A stretch of DNA of 64,000 nt from an uncultured Flavobacteriaceae bacterium (lineage in GTDB: Bacteria > Bacteroidota > Bacteroidia > Flavobacteriales > Flavobacteriaceae), in assembly GCA_943787295.1 (NCBI GenBank), contig CALSLW010000001.1:825501-889500 (forward strand). Reading direction: 5' to 3'. The notes under the pieces were generated by a model. It was not told where the DNA came from and ran no database searches. It was given only the letters and a program-made list of their open reading frames with translations. Within the stretch, counting starts at the first letter, position 1. Every line of letters starts with the position of its first letter. Below are positions 35,010-44,341 of this stretch, piece by piece. Position numbers and translations under genes: made by a program.

Positions 35010-35791
35010 GCATCTTAGACCGTATTGTTGCCGATAAAAGAATCGAAGTTGCCCAGCGAAAGCAGCTATTCCCTACCGCCTACTGGGAAGCTTCTCCGCT
35101 ATTCGATCGCCCAGCAAACCCTTTGGCGGAACGCCTTAGAACAAGTGCCTCTGGGATTATCGCAGAACATAAACGCCGTTCCCCTTCAAAACAAAACATC
35201 AACAGCTTCCTTTCTGTTGCTGCTGTTGCCAGCGGCTATGAAAGCGCAGGAGTCTGTGGAATGTCAGTTTTGACAGACGGGAAGTATTTTGGGGGATCGC
35301 TAGACGATTTAACTTTGGCGAGAGCTGCTACCGATTTTCCGCTTTTGCGCAAAGAATTCATCATTGACGAATATCAATTGATTGAAGCCAAAGCCCATGG
35401 CGCAGATGTGATCTTATTGATCGCCGCAGTCTTGAGCCGCGCCGAAATACAACAACTCTCTACCGCTGCTAAAAGTCTAGGACTAGACGTTTTACTTGAG
35501 GTACACAATCTCGATGAATTACAAAAATCCATCATGCCTACTTTAGACATGCTAGGAGTCAATAATCGCAATCTCAAAACCTTTGAAGTTTCGCTGGATA
35601 CAAGTAGAACTTTAGCTGAGAAAATCCCCGCAGAATTTGTAAAAGTTTCTGAAAGCGGAATAAGCGATGTAAACGCGATCAAAGACTTAATGACCTATGG
35701 TTACCAAGGTTTTTTAGTGGGCGAAAACTTTATGAAAACAAACGATCCCGGTGCAGCAGCACAGGATTTTATCCAACAATTAGAAGCATGA
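35006..35791 (+). CDS. trpC: Indole-3-glycerol phosphate synthase
   Basis: TIM-barrel enzyme closing the indole ring, 261 residues. Family parts visible are IIAEHKRRSPSK, SVLTDGKYFGGSLDDL, LLRKEFIIDEYQ, DVILLIAAVL, NNRNLKTFEV and VSESGI. It overlaps trpD and trpF by 4 bases each, so translation is coupled. Not fused to TrpF, unlike E. coli. Confidence 0.97.
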   Translation: MSILDRIVADKRIEVAQRKQLFPTAYWEASPLFDRPANPLAERLRTSASGIIAEHKRRSPSKQNINSFLSVAAVASGYESAGVCGMSVLTDGKYFGGSLDDLTLARAATDFPLLRKEFIIDEYQLIEAKAHGADVILLIAAVLSRAEIQQLSTAAKSLGLDVLLEVHNLDELQKSIMPTLDMLGVNNRNLKTFEVSLDTSRTLAEKIPAEFVKVSESGISDVNAIKDLMTYGYQGFLVGENFMKTNDPGAAAQDFIQQLEA

Positions 35792-36405
35792 AATTAAAAG
35801 TCTGCGGCATGCGAGAACCCGATAATATTGCAGCGCTTAGCGCCTTGCAACCCGATTATATGGGCTTTATTTTCTGGGCACCGTCAAGTCGTTATGTAAG
35901 CGAAGCGACACCCGTTTTAGACAAAAGCATCAAAAAAACAGGGGTTTTTGTCGATGCATCGGTAGACTATATTCAAAGCAGTATTAGCACGCATCAATTG
36001 CAAGCAATACAATTACACGGTGAAGAAACGCCTAGTTATTGTCAATTGGTTCAAGGTTTTGGGGTAGAAGTCATCAAAGCTTTTTCTGTAAAAGACGCTT
36101 TTGATTTTAGTATTCTTGAAGCCTATGAAAACAGTTGTGATTTCTTTTTGTTTGATACCAAAGGCGCCTTACCCGGTGGAAACGGCTACACCTTTGACTG
36201 GAGTCTTTTAAAGGAATATCCTTCCCAAAAACCCTTCTTTTTAAGTGGCGGAATTGGGTTAGAAAACACACAGGAGATTAAAGAATTATTAAATACAGAT
36301 TTACCCCTGTATGCTATTGATGTAAATAGTAAATTTGAACTCGCTCCTGGGCTCAAAAAAATTAAAGACATAACACAATTTAAAAACAAATTGTATGAAC
36401 TATAA
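35788..36405 (+). CDS. trpF: Phosphoribosylanthranilate isomerase
   Basis: Amadori isomerase, 205 residues, standalone TIM barrel. N-terminal KVCGMREPDNI with catalytic Cys6, GFIFWAPSSRYV, HGEETPSYC, FDTKGALPGGNGYTFDW with the catalytic Asp, and FLSGGIGLEN phosphate site. Overlaps trpB by 11 bases. Confidence 0.96.
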   Translation: MKLKVCGMREPDNIAALSALQPDYMGFIFWAPSSRYVSEATPVLDKSIKKTGVFVDASVDYIQSSISTHQLQAIQLHGEETPSYCQLVQGFGVEVIKAFSVKDAFDFSILEAYENSCDFFLFDTKGALPGGNGYTFDWSLLKEYPSQKPFFLSGGIGLENTQEIKELLNTDLPLYAIDVNSKFELAPGLKKIKDITQFKNKLYEL

Positions 36406-37576
36406 TGTAGATGAAAAAGGATATTACGGCGACTTTGGCGGAGCTTATATACCTGAAATGTTGTACCCCAATGTAGCCGAGTTGCGCGAAAGTTATTTAA
36501 AAATTTCTGCAGAACCCGACTTTAAAAAAGAGTTTGACGACTTACTCAAGGAATACGTAGGGCGACCTACTCCCTTGTATTTCGCAAAGCGTTTATCAGA
36601 GCGATACAATACTAAAATCTATCTCAAAAGAGAAGATCTTTGCCACACCGGTGCGCATAAAGTCAACAATACCATAGGGCAGATCTTATTGGCAAAACGC
36701 CTAGGGAAAAACCGCATTATCGCAGAAACTGGTGCAGGGCAACACGGAGTGGCTACCGCCACCGTTTGTGCCTTGATGGGCATTGAATGTATCGTCTATA
36801 TGGGGGAATTAGACATTGAACGACAAGCACCAAACGTTGCTCGTATGAAAATGCTAGGCGCCAAAGTTCGACCAGCCCAATCGGGTAGTAAAACCTTAAA
36901 AGATGCCACAAACGAAGCTATTCGCGACTGGATCAATAACCCGGTAGATACGCATTATATCATTGGGTCTGTGGTAGGACCACACCCTTATCCAGATATG
37001 GTGGCCCGTTTTCAATCGGTAATTAGTGAAGAAACAAAATGGCAATTGCAGGAATTAGAAGGCCGTGATTATCCCGACCATGTGATCGCATGCGTGGGCG
37101 GAGGAAGTAATGCCGCTGGTCTGTATTACCACTACCTCAACGATGAGCGAGTGAATATTATCGCTGTTGAAGCAGCAGGAAAAGGCATTGACTCTGGCGA
37201 AAGTGCCGCGACTTCTGCCCTTGGGAAAGAAGGGATTATTCACGGGAGTAAAACTTTATTAATGCAAACTCCAGACGGACAAATCACCGAGCCTTATTCT
37301 ATTTCGGCTGGATTAGATTATCCGGGTGTGGGTCCCATGCACGCGCATTTATTCCGCTCTAAACGCGCAGAATTTATTTCGATCCCAGATCAAGAAGCGA
37401 TGGACTGGGGCTTGACCCTTTCTCAAATGGAAGGGATTATTCCCGCCATTGAAACGGCCCATGCTTTTGCCGCACTTGACGTGCGTAAGTTTGACCCAGA
37501 AGAAGTAATTGTATTTAATTGTTCAGGTCGTGGAGACAAAGACTTGGATACCTATATTGACTATTTTAAGTTATAA
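36395..37576 (+). CDS. trpB: Tryptophan synthase beta chain
   Basis: PLP enzyme that joins indole and serine, 393 residues. PLP Lys89 in HTGAHKVNNT, the IAETGAGQHGVATA loop, CVGGGSNAAGLYYH phosphate-binding motif, and the C-terminal FNCSGRGDKD are all typical of TrpB1. Forms the tunnel complex with TrpA. The stop overlaps the trpA start by one base. Confidence 0.97.
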   Translation: MNYNVDEKGYYGDFGGAYIPEMLYPNVAELRESYLKISAEPDFKKEFDDLLKEYVGRPTPLYFAKRLSERYNTKIYLKREDLCHTGAHKVNNTIGQILLAKRLGKNRIIAETGAGQHGVATATVCALMGIECIVYMGELDIERQAPNVARMKMLGAKVRPAQSGSKTLKDATNEAIRDWINNPVDTHYIIGSVVGPHPYPDMVARFQSVISEETKWQLQELEGRDYPDHVIACVGGGSNAAGLYYHYLNDERVNIIAVEAAGKGIDSGESAATSALGKEGIIHGSKTLLMQTPDGQITEPYSISAGLDYPGVGPMHAHLFRSKRAEFISIPDQEAMDWGLTLSQMEGIIPAIETAHAFAALDVRKFDPEEVIVFNCSGRGDKDLDTYIDYFKL

Positions 37577-38340
37577 TGAATCGAATCGATCAAAAATTCC
37601 AAGAGGACAAAAAACTCTTGTCCATCTATTTTTCTGCAGGTTATCCTAGCCTTGAGGACACTGTTCCTATCTTAAAAAATTTACAAGCCGCTGGTGTCGA
37701 CATGGTTGAAATAGGCCTGCCTTTTTCAGACCCCTTAGCAGATGGTCCTACCATTCAAGAAAGTTCAACTCAGGCTTTACGCAATGGAATGACGACAGAA
37801 AAACTGTTTACGCAGTTGGAAAACATCAGAGAGCACATTGACATTCCGCTCGTATTGATGGGCTATTTTAATCCTATGATGCAATATGGGATTGAAAAGT
37901 TTTGTCAACGCTGTGAAGCCATTGGGATCGATGGGTTAATCATTCCAGATTTACCGGTAGATGTCTATCACGAAGACTATAAGGCTTTATTTGACAAACA
38001 CGGTTTGTACAATATGTTTTTAATCACGCCACAAACCCCAGAAGAGCGCATTCGCTATATAGATGAAGTCTCTAATGGATTTATCTATATGGTGAGTAGT
38101 GCCAGTGTAACGGGCGCAAAAAGCACCTTTGGGAACACCCAAACAGAGTACTTCCAACGCATCGCAGCCATGGGATTAAATACCCCAACAGTAGTCGGTT
38201 TTGGAATCAGTAATGCTGAGACGTATGATGCAGCGACTGCAGCTTCTCGCGGGGCGATCATTGGCTCTGCCTTTATCAAGTTTTTAACAGAAAAAGGGGT
38301 TGATCAGATTGAAGAGTTTGTAAAAACTATTCGGGATTAA
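37576..38340 (+). CDS. trpA: Tryptophan synthase alpha chain
   Basis: Cleaves indole-3-glycerol phosphate and passes indole to TrpB. 254 residues, TIM barrel with catalytic Glu45 (MVEIGLPFSDPLADGPTIQ) and Asp56. ISFSAGYP-type start, GFGISNAETY and the SAF(I)KF end also fit. Last gene of the trp operon; its 3' end overlaps the convergent UDG-like gene by 14 bases. Confidence 0.96.
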   Translation: MNRIDQKFQEDKKLLSIYFSAGYPSLEDTVPILKNLQAAGVDMVEIGLPFSDPLADGPTIQESSTQALRNGMTTEKLFTQLENIREHIDIPLVLMGYFNPMMQYGIEKFCQRCEAIGIDGLIIPDLPVDVYHEDYKALFDKHGLYNMFLITPQTPEERIRYIDEVSNGFIYMVSSASVTGAKSTFGNTQTEYFQRIAAMGLNTPTVVGFGISNAETYDAATAASRGAIIGSAFIKFLTEKGVDQIEEFVKTIRD

Positions 38341-38989
38341 AAACACTTCCATACTGCTCTACACGAAAATCAAAAGTAGTATAGTTTGGGTCTTTGGCTT
38401 TATTTTCTTTGTAAACCTCCATACTCCCAATCGCGCGATTAGCTGTACCAGAAGGTGCAGTTAAACTATAGGTTGTAATGGTTCTCCCTGCCCAGTAAAA
38501 TTGGTGTTTTCTAGGGACATTACTGTCGAGCACTTCTAAACTTACCCCTTCTTTTTTTACTAATTTCCGAAAGAAATATTCGGGGCCATTCTTGCTATTG
38601 CCTCCCGTAAAAATCAAGGTGTTTACTGTGGGATACTTTTTTAAAATCCCCAATACATCTCTTAATTCTGGCTGTTGCATTCCTAAATCTGAAGCGTCTA
38701 TCTTATCCCGATAGGCTGCCCCTACAATATCACATACCCCTATTTTTTCTCGCTGTAAAAACGCCTTGCGCTGTTCAATCGCAAAGTGGGTGTTTTCATA
38801 GACTAAGCCCAGATTATAAATACAATCCCATACTTTCCACAACAAGCCATTACTGCTCCCATAACAAAAATCCACATCTTCATCGTTTAGATCTCCTGTT
38901 GAAAATCGCGGTGGAGGTAAGGTACCAATGATTAAACGTGTTGTATCTGTTAAAATATAGGGTGGATAGGGATGTGTGTGGTGAAACAT
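38327..38989 (-). CDS. Uracil-DNA glycosylase superfamily protein
   Basis: 220-residue soluble protein of the uracil-DNA glycosylase-like fold. The opening LIIGTLPPPRFSTGD fits the first nucleotide-flipping loop, and FYYGHPRN-type CYGSSNGLLWKVW follows; the C-terminal TAPSGTANRAIG resembles the leucine-loop SPSPAN motif. Likely acts on damaged DNA, but the G:T/U-specific MUG and family-4 types cannot be separated. Convergent with trpA. Confidence 0.7.
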   Translation of the reverse strand: MFHHTHPYPPYILTDTTRLIIGTLPPPRFSTGDLNDEDVDFCYGSSNGLLWKVWDCIYNLGLVYENTHFAIEQRKAFLQREKIGVCDIVGAAYRDKIDASDLGMQQPELRDVLGILKKYPTVNTLIFTGGNSKNGPEYFFRKLVKKEGVSLEVLDSNVPRKHQFYWAGRTITTYSLTAPSGTANRAIGSMEVYKENKAKDPNYTTFDFRVEQYGSVFNPE

Positions 38990-39041
38990 TTGGCAGCTTA
39001 GTTAAAAACAATTAGTTTTAATTCCACCAAAACTACTACTT

Positions 39042-39158
39042 ATGGGAAAAGGAGACAAAAAAACCCGTCGCGGGAAAATCGTCAACAAGACTTTTGGCGT
39101 ACGCCGAAAAACCAAACGCAACAAACGGAAAGAACAAGAAGCTAAGGCTAGCGGATAA
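39042..39158 (+). CDS. 30S ribosomal protein THX (bTHX)
   Basis: A 38-residue, very basic protein, MGKGDKKTRRGKIVNKTFGV..., which I recognise as the small 30S protein THX found in Thermus and Bacteroidota. 16 of 38 residues are Lys or Arg. It sits in the 30S head between rRNA helices. The last 11 bases overlap the convergent yaaA gene. Below the usual gene-length cut-off, so often missed. Confidence 0.9.
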   Translation: MGKGDKKTRRGKIVNKTFGVRRKTKRNKRKEQEAKASG

Positions 39159-39909
39159 AAACCGGCTGAGAAGCTTTATCGGTATGTTCTTCGCTGTATT
39201 GATAGCCACCTATGGTGAAGCCTTTGATGTCAGCTAAATCATTTGCTGCTGTATCAATAACATAACGGGCCATCATTCCACGGGCTTTCTTTGCAAAGAA
39301 TGAAATCATCTTAAGTTGCCCGTTTTTAAAGTCTTTAAATTGTGGCGTGATGATCGCTGCATTAAGGGTTTTTGTATCGATTGCAGCAAAGTATTCGTTG
39401 CTGGCTAAATTGAGTAAGACCTCCCCCTCTTTCATTTCTTCATTGAGGGTTTGGGTGACTTTATCTTTCCAAAAAGCAGGCAGGTTTTTCTTTACCCCTA
39501 CCGGCATTTTAGTCCCCATTTCTAAACGATAAGGCTGGATTAAATCTAATGGATTGAGTAAACCGTATAAACCAGAAAGGATACGTAGCTGTGATTGTAA
39601 AACAGGGATTTTATCTGCCGAAAGGCTATAGGCGTCTAAACCAGTATAAACGTCTCCATCAAAAGCGTAGACGGCTGGACGGGCGTTTTCTAGACTAAAA
39701 GGCAATTGAAAATCTTGATTGCGCTGCCAATTGAGTTGGGATAGATTCTCTGAAATTCCCATAAGTTTCCCCAAGGCTTTAGTCGACTTTTTCTTCAACA
39801 GCTTATTGATTCGCTCTGCCTCCGGCAAAAAACGCGCTTCGGTAAATTGAGCGGTAGGTAATTTCGCTTCAAAATTGAGGGACTTTGCAGGCGAGACAAT
39901 CATTTTCAT
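39148..39909 (-). CDS. yaaA: Peroxide stress protein YaaA
   Basis: DUF328/UPF0246 protein, 253 residues, full length. Opening MIVSPAKSLNFEAKLPT, LWQRN-type QLNWQRNQDF, RPAVYAFDGDVYTGLDAYSLS and ARGMMARYVIDTAA are family motifs. In E. coli YaaA lowers free iron and DNA damage under peroxide. Overlaps bTHX on the other strand by 11 bases. Confidence 0.93.
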   Translation of the reverse strand: MKMIVSPAKSLNFEAKLPTAQFTEARFLPEAERINKLLKKKSTKALGKLMGISENLSQLNWQRNQDFQLPFSLENARPAVYAFDGDVYTGLDAYSLSADKIPVLQSQLRILSGLYGLLNPLDLIQPYRLEMGTKMPVGVKKNLPAFWKDKVTQTLNEEMKEGEVLLNLASNEYFAAIDTKTLNAAIITPQFKDFKNGQLKMISFFAKKARGMMARYVIDTAANDLADIKGFTIGGYQYSEEHTDKASQPVFIR

Positions 39910-39987
39910 ACATCGTGCTTTTTATCAAAAATAAGTGGGTTTTTTCACTTGCGCAACCCTGTGGCATTACAATCCTTGATGGATGAA

Positions 39988-41022
39988 TTACAACTGCTTA
40001 TGCTGGGCATAGTTTCGCCATTTGCTAAGGGTCTTGACTAAATCTTGCGGAATTTCAGAATCAAACTGCATCCACTTTCCTGTTTTAGGATGCTCAAAGC
40101 CTAAGGTTTTAGCGTGTAATGCTTGGCGTGGAATCAACTTAAAACAGTTTTCGACAAACTGTTTGTACTTACTAAAGTGGGTTCCTTTTAAAATGGCATT
40201 TCCTCCATACCGCTCGTCGTTAAACAAGGTATGTCCTATATGCTTCATGTGGGCACGAATTTGATGGGTACGCCCTGTTTCTAATTGACATTCTAAAAGA
40301 GTAACATAGCCAAAACGTTCAACTACTTTATAGTGAGTGACCGCTGGTTTACCTGCATCTCCCTCAGGAAAAACCATCATTTGTAACCTGTTTTTAGGGT
40401 GACGACCGATATGCCCTTCGACCGTTCCTTCGTCTTCTTTGGGGCTTCCCCATACTAAAGCAAGGTATTTGCGTTCAGAAGATTTATCAAAAAACTGTTT
40501 TGATAAATGGGTGAGCGCTTGCTCTGTTTTTGCAATCACTAGAAGACCGCTGGTATCTTTGTCAATACGATGCACTAAACCGGGTCTTTCATCGGCATTA
40601 TTTGGCAGGTTATCAAAGTGAAAAAGCAATGCATTGATTAGTGTCCCAGAATAGTTTCCGTGTCCAGGGTGGACCACCATTCCTGCTGCTTTATTGATCA
40701 CAATAACGGTATCGTCTTCATAGACTACCTCTAGGGGTAAATCTTCTGGCACCAATAAATTTTCATGTGGAGGATGCCCAAATAATACCCGAACTACATC
40801 CCCGCCTTTGACCTTATAGTTTGATTTAACCGCAGTGTCATTGACAAAAATACTTCCTTCTTTTGCAGCGTTTTGGATTTTATTTCGGGTCGCATTTTCA
40901 ATGCGATTCATCAAATATTTATCTACCCTTAAAGGCTCTTGCCCTTTATCTGCTGTAAAAGAAAAATGTTCGTGCAAACTTTCTTCGCGAAAGTCATCTT
41001 CGGGGTAGTTATCGTTTTCCAT
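39988..41022 (-). CDS. RluA/RluD-family 23S rRNA pseudouridine synthase
   Basis: 344 residues. N-terminal S4 RNA-binding domain (RVDKYLMNRIENATRNKIQNAAKEGSIFVND), then the catalytic core with VHRIDKDTSGLLVIAK (catalytic Asp) and LECQLETGRTHQIRAHM. Closest to RluD (23S positions 1911/1915/1917). Overlaps the PASTA gene by 14 bases. Confidence 0.9.
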   Translation of the reverse strand: MENDNYPEDDFREESLHEHFSFTADKGQEPLRVDKYLMNRIENATRNKIQNAAKEGSIFVNDTAVKSNYKVKGGDVVRVLFGHPPHENLLVPEDLPLEVVYEDDTVIVINKAAGMVVHPGHGNYSGTLINALLFHFDNLPNNADERPGLVHRIDKDTSGLLVIAKTEQALTHLSKQFFDKSSERKYLALVWGSPKEDEGTVEGHIGRHPKNRLQMMVFPEGDAGKPAVTHYKVVERFGYVTLLECQLETGRTHQIRAHMKHIGHTLFNDERYGGNAILKGTHFSKYKQFVENCFKLIPRQALHAKTLGFEHPKTGKWMQFDSEIPQDLVKTLSKWRNYAQHKQL

Positions 41023-41560
41023 TTCCTAAAACTAGATCTATTTTTGATGTTTTTGGCAACACCATACCTGGTTGAATTTTTTCTCCGTTATATCGCATTT
41101 CTAGGACCATATCTCTTCCAATATTATCTCTGTAAGAAATTTCTCCTAAGCTAAAGCCTACTGCCGTTAGGCGTGTTTCGGCATTTCGCTTTGTGATTTG
41201 AATTACATTTGGCACTTTTAGTTTACGGTACCCAGAAGGGTTTAAAGTAAAATAAATTTTTCTTCCGCGTTTTACCGCTGATCCTGCTTTTGGGCTTTGC
41301 TCGATTACTGCATAAGGAGGATAATTGGGATTGAATTTTGCCGAATCTAAGACTTCATAACGCAGTTCAAAACGTTCCACTATTTCTGGAATCTCTTGTA
41401 TCGAAAGGGTTTCAAAATCTGGCACCTCAATATGTTTGTTGTTCTCTGTTATTTTATCAAGCCCGTAATAAACCCCTACAAGCAATAAACAGCTGGCAAT
41501 AAAAGCAATACCCAATTGCCTTAGAAATACTTTGCTAAACAAAAAACGTAAATAATTCAT
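41009..41560 (-). CDS. PASTA-domain membrane protein
   Basis: 183 residues. One transmembrane anchor (LGIAFIASCLLLVGVYYGL) followed by PASTA repeats facing the periplasm, for example IPEIVERFELRYEVLDS and KVPNVIQITKRNAETRLTAVG. No kinase domain, unlike the Ser/Thr kinases of Gram-positives. PASTA units bind peptidoglycan or beta-lactams. Upstream partner of the pseudouridine synthase and divergent from ddl, which makes a cell-wall precursor. Confidence 0.82.
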   Translation of the reverse strand: MNYLRFLFSKVFLRQLGIAFIASCLLLVGVYYGLDKITENNKHIEVPDFETLSIQEIPEIVERFELRYEVLDSAKFNPNYPPYAVIEQSPKAGSAVKRGRKIYFTLNPSGYRKLKVPNVIQITKRNAETRLTAVGFSLGEISYRDNIGRDMVLEMRYNGEKIQPGMVLPKTSKIDLVLGNGKR

Positions 41561-41650
41561 TTCTTAAATTCTGGCGTAAAGATAAGAAACCCTTTGTGAT
41601 TGATAGAGATAAAGGTCGCTCCTTTACAAAACGATTGCTATTTTTATGGC

Positions 41651-42634
41651 ATGAAGAAAATCATTGGAGTTGCTAGTGGTGGATACACCTCAGAACACGC
41701 TATTTCAAAAAAAAGTGGTCAAGTTGTTTTTGATGCACTAAAAGACGGGGAGCATGACTATTATCAAATAGACATTAATGCGTCACAGTGGACAGTTGTA
41801 GATTCTAAAGGGGAAACATATCCTTTGGATCAAGAAAGTTTTCACTTTAATAAAGAAGGGCGAAGCATGGCTTTTGACTGTGTGGTGAATATGATTCACG
41901 GCGCACCAGGAGAAAATGGAGAGTTAGCCGCTTATCTTGAAGAAAGAAATATTGCCCATACCAGTTGTGATGCAAAAATGGCAGCACTCACCTATGACAA
42001 AAGAGCGTGCTTAAAGGTGGCCAATGCGCATGGATTTCTATCAGCAAAACGTTTAAATGTCAATAAAGGAGAAGATATCACCGCAGAAAAAGTTAGCACC
42101 GCAGTAGGCTTTCCTTGTTTTGTAAAAGCCAATCGTGCAGGAAGCAGCTTTGGGGTGTACAAAGTGATGAATGAACAAGAATTACCCGCTGCATTAGCAG
42201 GTGCATTTAAAGAAGACGAAGAGGTCTTGATTGAGGCTGCACTGGAAGGACGAGAGATTACGGTAGGGGTTTTAGAATGGAAAAATGAGGTGCTTGTTCT
42301 CCCAATTACAGAAATCATTAGTGAAAATGATTTCTTTGATTATGAAGCAAAATACGAGGGAAAATCTCAAGAGATAACTCCAGCCAATCTTCCTGAAGCC
42401 TGGGAAGCTAAAGCCAATAAAATGGCAAAAAATCTTTATACTACCCTTGGCCTAAAAGGAATCACTCGTTCCGAATTTATTTTTCAAGACGGAATCCCCC
42501 ATCTATTAGAGATTAATACTATCCCTGGAATGACTCTTCAAAGCATTATTCCGCAACAAGCAGAAGCAGCTGGAATTTCCTTGAATGAATTAATTACAGA
42601 AGTAATCGATAATAGCTTAGCTAAAAAAGCCTAA
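41651..42634 (+). CDS. ddl: D-alanine-D-alanine ligase
   Basis: Joins two D-Ala for peptidoglycan; ATP-grasp, 327 residues. Start ATG at 41651 (MKKIIGVASGGYTSEHAISK) chosen over an upstream ATG at 41600 that adds a non-conserved 17-residue tail. GAPGENGELAAYLEERNIAHTSC and CFVKANRAGSSFGVYKV, then EINTIPGMT, are all family landmarks. Followed by coaD after 9 bases. Confidence 0.94.
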   Translation: MKKIIGVASGGYTSEHAISKKSGQVVFDALKDGEHDYYQIDINASQWTVVDSKGETYPLDQESFHFNKEGRSMAFDCVVNMIHGAPGENGELAAYLEERNIAHTSCDAKMAALTYDKRACLKVANAHGFLSAKRLNVNKGEDITAEKVSTAVGFPCFVKANRAGSSFGVYKVMNEQELPAALAGAFKEDEEVLIEAALEGREITVGVLEWKNEVLVLPITEIISENDFFDYEAKYEGKSQEITPANLPEAWEAKANKMAKNLYTTLGLKGITRSEFIFQDGIPHLLEINTIPGMTLQSIIPQQAEAAGISLNELITEVIDNSLAKKA

Positions 42635-42643
42635 ATTTAACAT

Positions 42644-43096
42644 ATGAAACGCGCTATTTTTCCTGGTTCTTTTGACCCTATCACCATGGGTCATGTTGAT
42701 ATTATTCGTCGTTCGCTTCCATTGTTTGACGAATTGATTATTGCGATAGGGGTCAATTCAACCAAAAAATACATGTTTTCGCTCGGCCAACGCAAGGCAT
42801 TTATTGAAGCAACATTTGCTGATGAACCAAAAATCAAGGTGGACACCTATGAGGGGCTAACCGTTGATTATTGCGAAGAAATTGAAGCAAACTTTATTTT
42901 AAGAGGCTTGCGCAATCCTGCAGACTTTGAATTTGAAAAAACCATTACTCAGGTAAATCGTCGTTTATCTAATATTGAGACGGTGTTTTTGCTCACCTCT
43001 GCCGAAACCTCATTTATCAGTAGCAGTACAGTGAGAGAGGTGATTCACTTTAAAGGAGATTACTCTTCGATGGTTCCAGCTGCTGTACGTTTATAG
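42644..43096 (+). CDS. coaD: Phosphopantetheine adenylyltransferase
   Basis: Fourth step of coenzyme A synthesis; 150 residues. MKRAIFPGSFDPITMGHVDIIRR holds the (T/H)xGH nucleotide motif, ILRGLRNPADFEFE and ISSSTVREVI give the rest. Overlaps the convergent NUDIX gene by 6 bases. Confidence 0.96.
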   Translation: MKRAIFPGSFDPITMGHVDIIRRSLPLFDELIIAIGVNSTKKYMFSLGQRKAFIEATFADEPKIKVDTYEGLTVDYCEEIEANFILRGLRNPADFEFEKTITQVNRRLSNIETVFLLTSAETSFISSSTVREVIHFKGDYSSMVPAAVRL

Positions 43097-43693
43097 CCCT
43101 GCTTTTTCCCACAAAAATTTAATGTTAGCATAAGCGTTCTCAAATAAGTCAGGAACATCTTTTTTATCAATCCATACTGCTTTTTGGATTCCTTCCTCTA
43201 CTTGTGGTAGCAATGCAGCTTCAAAATCAGTTTCCATCGCATACCAATAGGTTTTTTTTAAACGGTATTTTCCATTGCGATGAAACATATGTAAAGTAGT
43301 GGAAAGCGATTTTGTAATACTTAGATTTTCTGCCCCTGTTTCCTCTTCAACTTCTCTCATCGCAGCAGAGCGAACAGATTCATCTTGCTCTATTCTACCC
43401 TTTGGAATATCCCATTTATTATTGCGATAGATAAACAAAAACTTTTTAGTTTGCCTGTGTTGCACTATTCCGCCTGCGGCTTCAATTACTTTAAAAAGGT
43501 TATAAAACAATTGCCACATCTTCTCTTCTTTAGCGTGATAGAGATACAACTGCTTTACTTTCTTTGACTTAAGCGCAGCTATAATACTTTTTTTATGGGC
43601 GAATTTCAAAAAAAAGACGGGACTTTCTTGGGTTTGTTCAACTAATGAAGTCGTTAAAATGATTGGCTTTTGATTAAAAAATACTTTATACAT
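43091..43693 (-). CDS. NUDIX hydrolase
   Basis: 200 residues with a full Nudix box G-x5-E-x7-REVEEETG (GRIEQDESVRSAAMREVEEE then TG). The N-terminal 65 residues (MYKVFFNQKPIILTTSLVEQ) are extra to the fold. Substrate unknown (nucleoside diphosphate derivative). Its start codon is only 6 bases from that of pyrE on the other strand. Confidence 0.87.
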   Translation of the reverse strand: MYKVFFNQKPIILTTSLVEQTQESPVFFLKFAHKKSIIAALKSKKVKQLYLYHAKEEKMWQLFYNLFKVIEAAGGIVQHRQTKKFLFIYRNNKWDIPKGRIEQDESVRSAAMREVEEETGAENLSITKSLSTTLHMFHRNGKYRLKKTYWYAMETDFEAALLPQVEEGIQKAVWIDKKDVPDLFENAYANIKFLWEKAGL

Positions 43694-43696
43694 TTG
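43689..43696 (+). promoter_or_regulatory. pyrE promoter, -7 element
   Basis: TACATTTG fits the consensus; TTG at 43663-43665 gives 23-bp spacing and TTG at 43670-43672 gives 16. The start codon lies 3 bases past the element, so transcripts would be leaderless or nearly so. Confidence 0.55.
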
Positions 43697-43699
43697 TGT

Positions 43700-44341
43700 A
43701 TGATTTATAGTAAACAAACGGCAGCTGCAACAGCGCAACAACTTTTACAAATTAATGCAATAAAATTGAATCCTGAAAACCCATTTACATGGGCGAGTGG
43801 ATGGAAATCTCCTATCTACTGCGATAACCGTCTAGCGCTATCTTATCCTGAAGTTAGGGATTTTTTAGCCATCAATTTAGCACAACAAGTAGAAAAACTT
43901 TATGGGACAGATGTGACTATCGCAGGAGTTGCTACAGGGGCAATTGGCATTGGGATGCTAGTCGCTGAAAAATTAAACTTGCCGTTTATCTATGTTCGGC
44001 CAGAACCTAAAAAACACGGACGTCAAAATCAAATCGAAGGACACGCTCCTGAGGGTAAACCTATTGTAGTAATCGAAGATTTAATCAGTACTGGAAAAAG
44101 TAGTCTAAATGCAGTTAGGGCGATTAAACAACAAAAATTTCAGGTTTTAGGGATGCTAGCCTTATTCTCTTATGGCTTTAATGTCGCTGAAGAAAACTTT
44201 AGCAAAGAGAATATTCAATTACACACCTTGAGTGATTACGATCACTTATTACAATTTGCGAATCAAGAAAAAGCCATCACAGACAAGCAATTAACTGCAC
44301 TCTCGTTATGGAGAAAAGACCCCGCTAACTGGACATCTTAA
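43700..44341 (+). CDS. pyrE: Orotate phosphoribosyltransferase
   Basis: Pyrimidine synthesis: orotate plus PRPP to OMP. 213 residues. PRPP motif VVIEDLISTGKSS and KSPIYCDNRLALSYP at the N-terminus, YVRPEPKKHGRQNQIEG loop. The ATG at 43700 is chosen over 43670, since the earlier one is inside the NUDIX gene and promoter. Overlaps convergent birA by 4 bases. Confidence 0.95.
   Translation: MIYSKQTAAATAQQLLQINAIKLNPENPFTWASGWKSPIYCDNRLALSYPEVRDFLAINLAQQVEKLYGTDVTIAGVATGAIGIGMLVAEKLNLPFIYVRPEPKKHGRQNQIEGHAPEGKPIVVIEDLISTGKSSLNAVRAIKQQKFQVLGMLALFSYGFNVAEENFSKENIQLHTLSDYDHLLQFANQEKAITDKQLTALSLWRKDPANWTS

Noticed and set aside
41600-41650. 17-residue N-terminal extension of ddl
   Set aside because: Not conserved in the family; MKKIIGVASGG at 41651 is the usual start.
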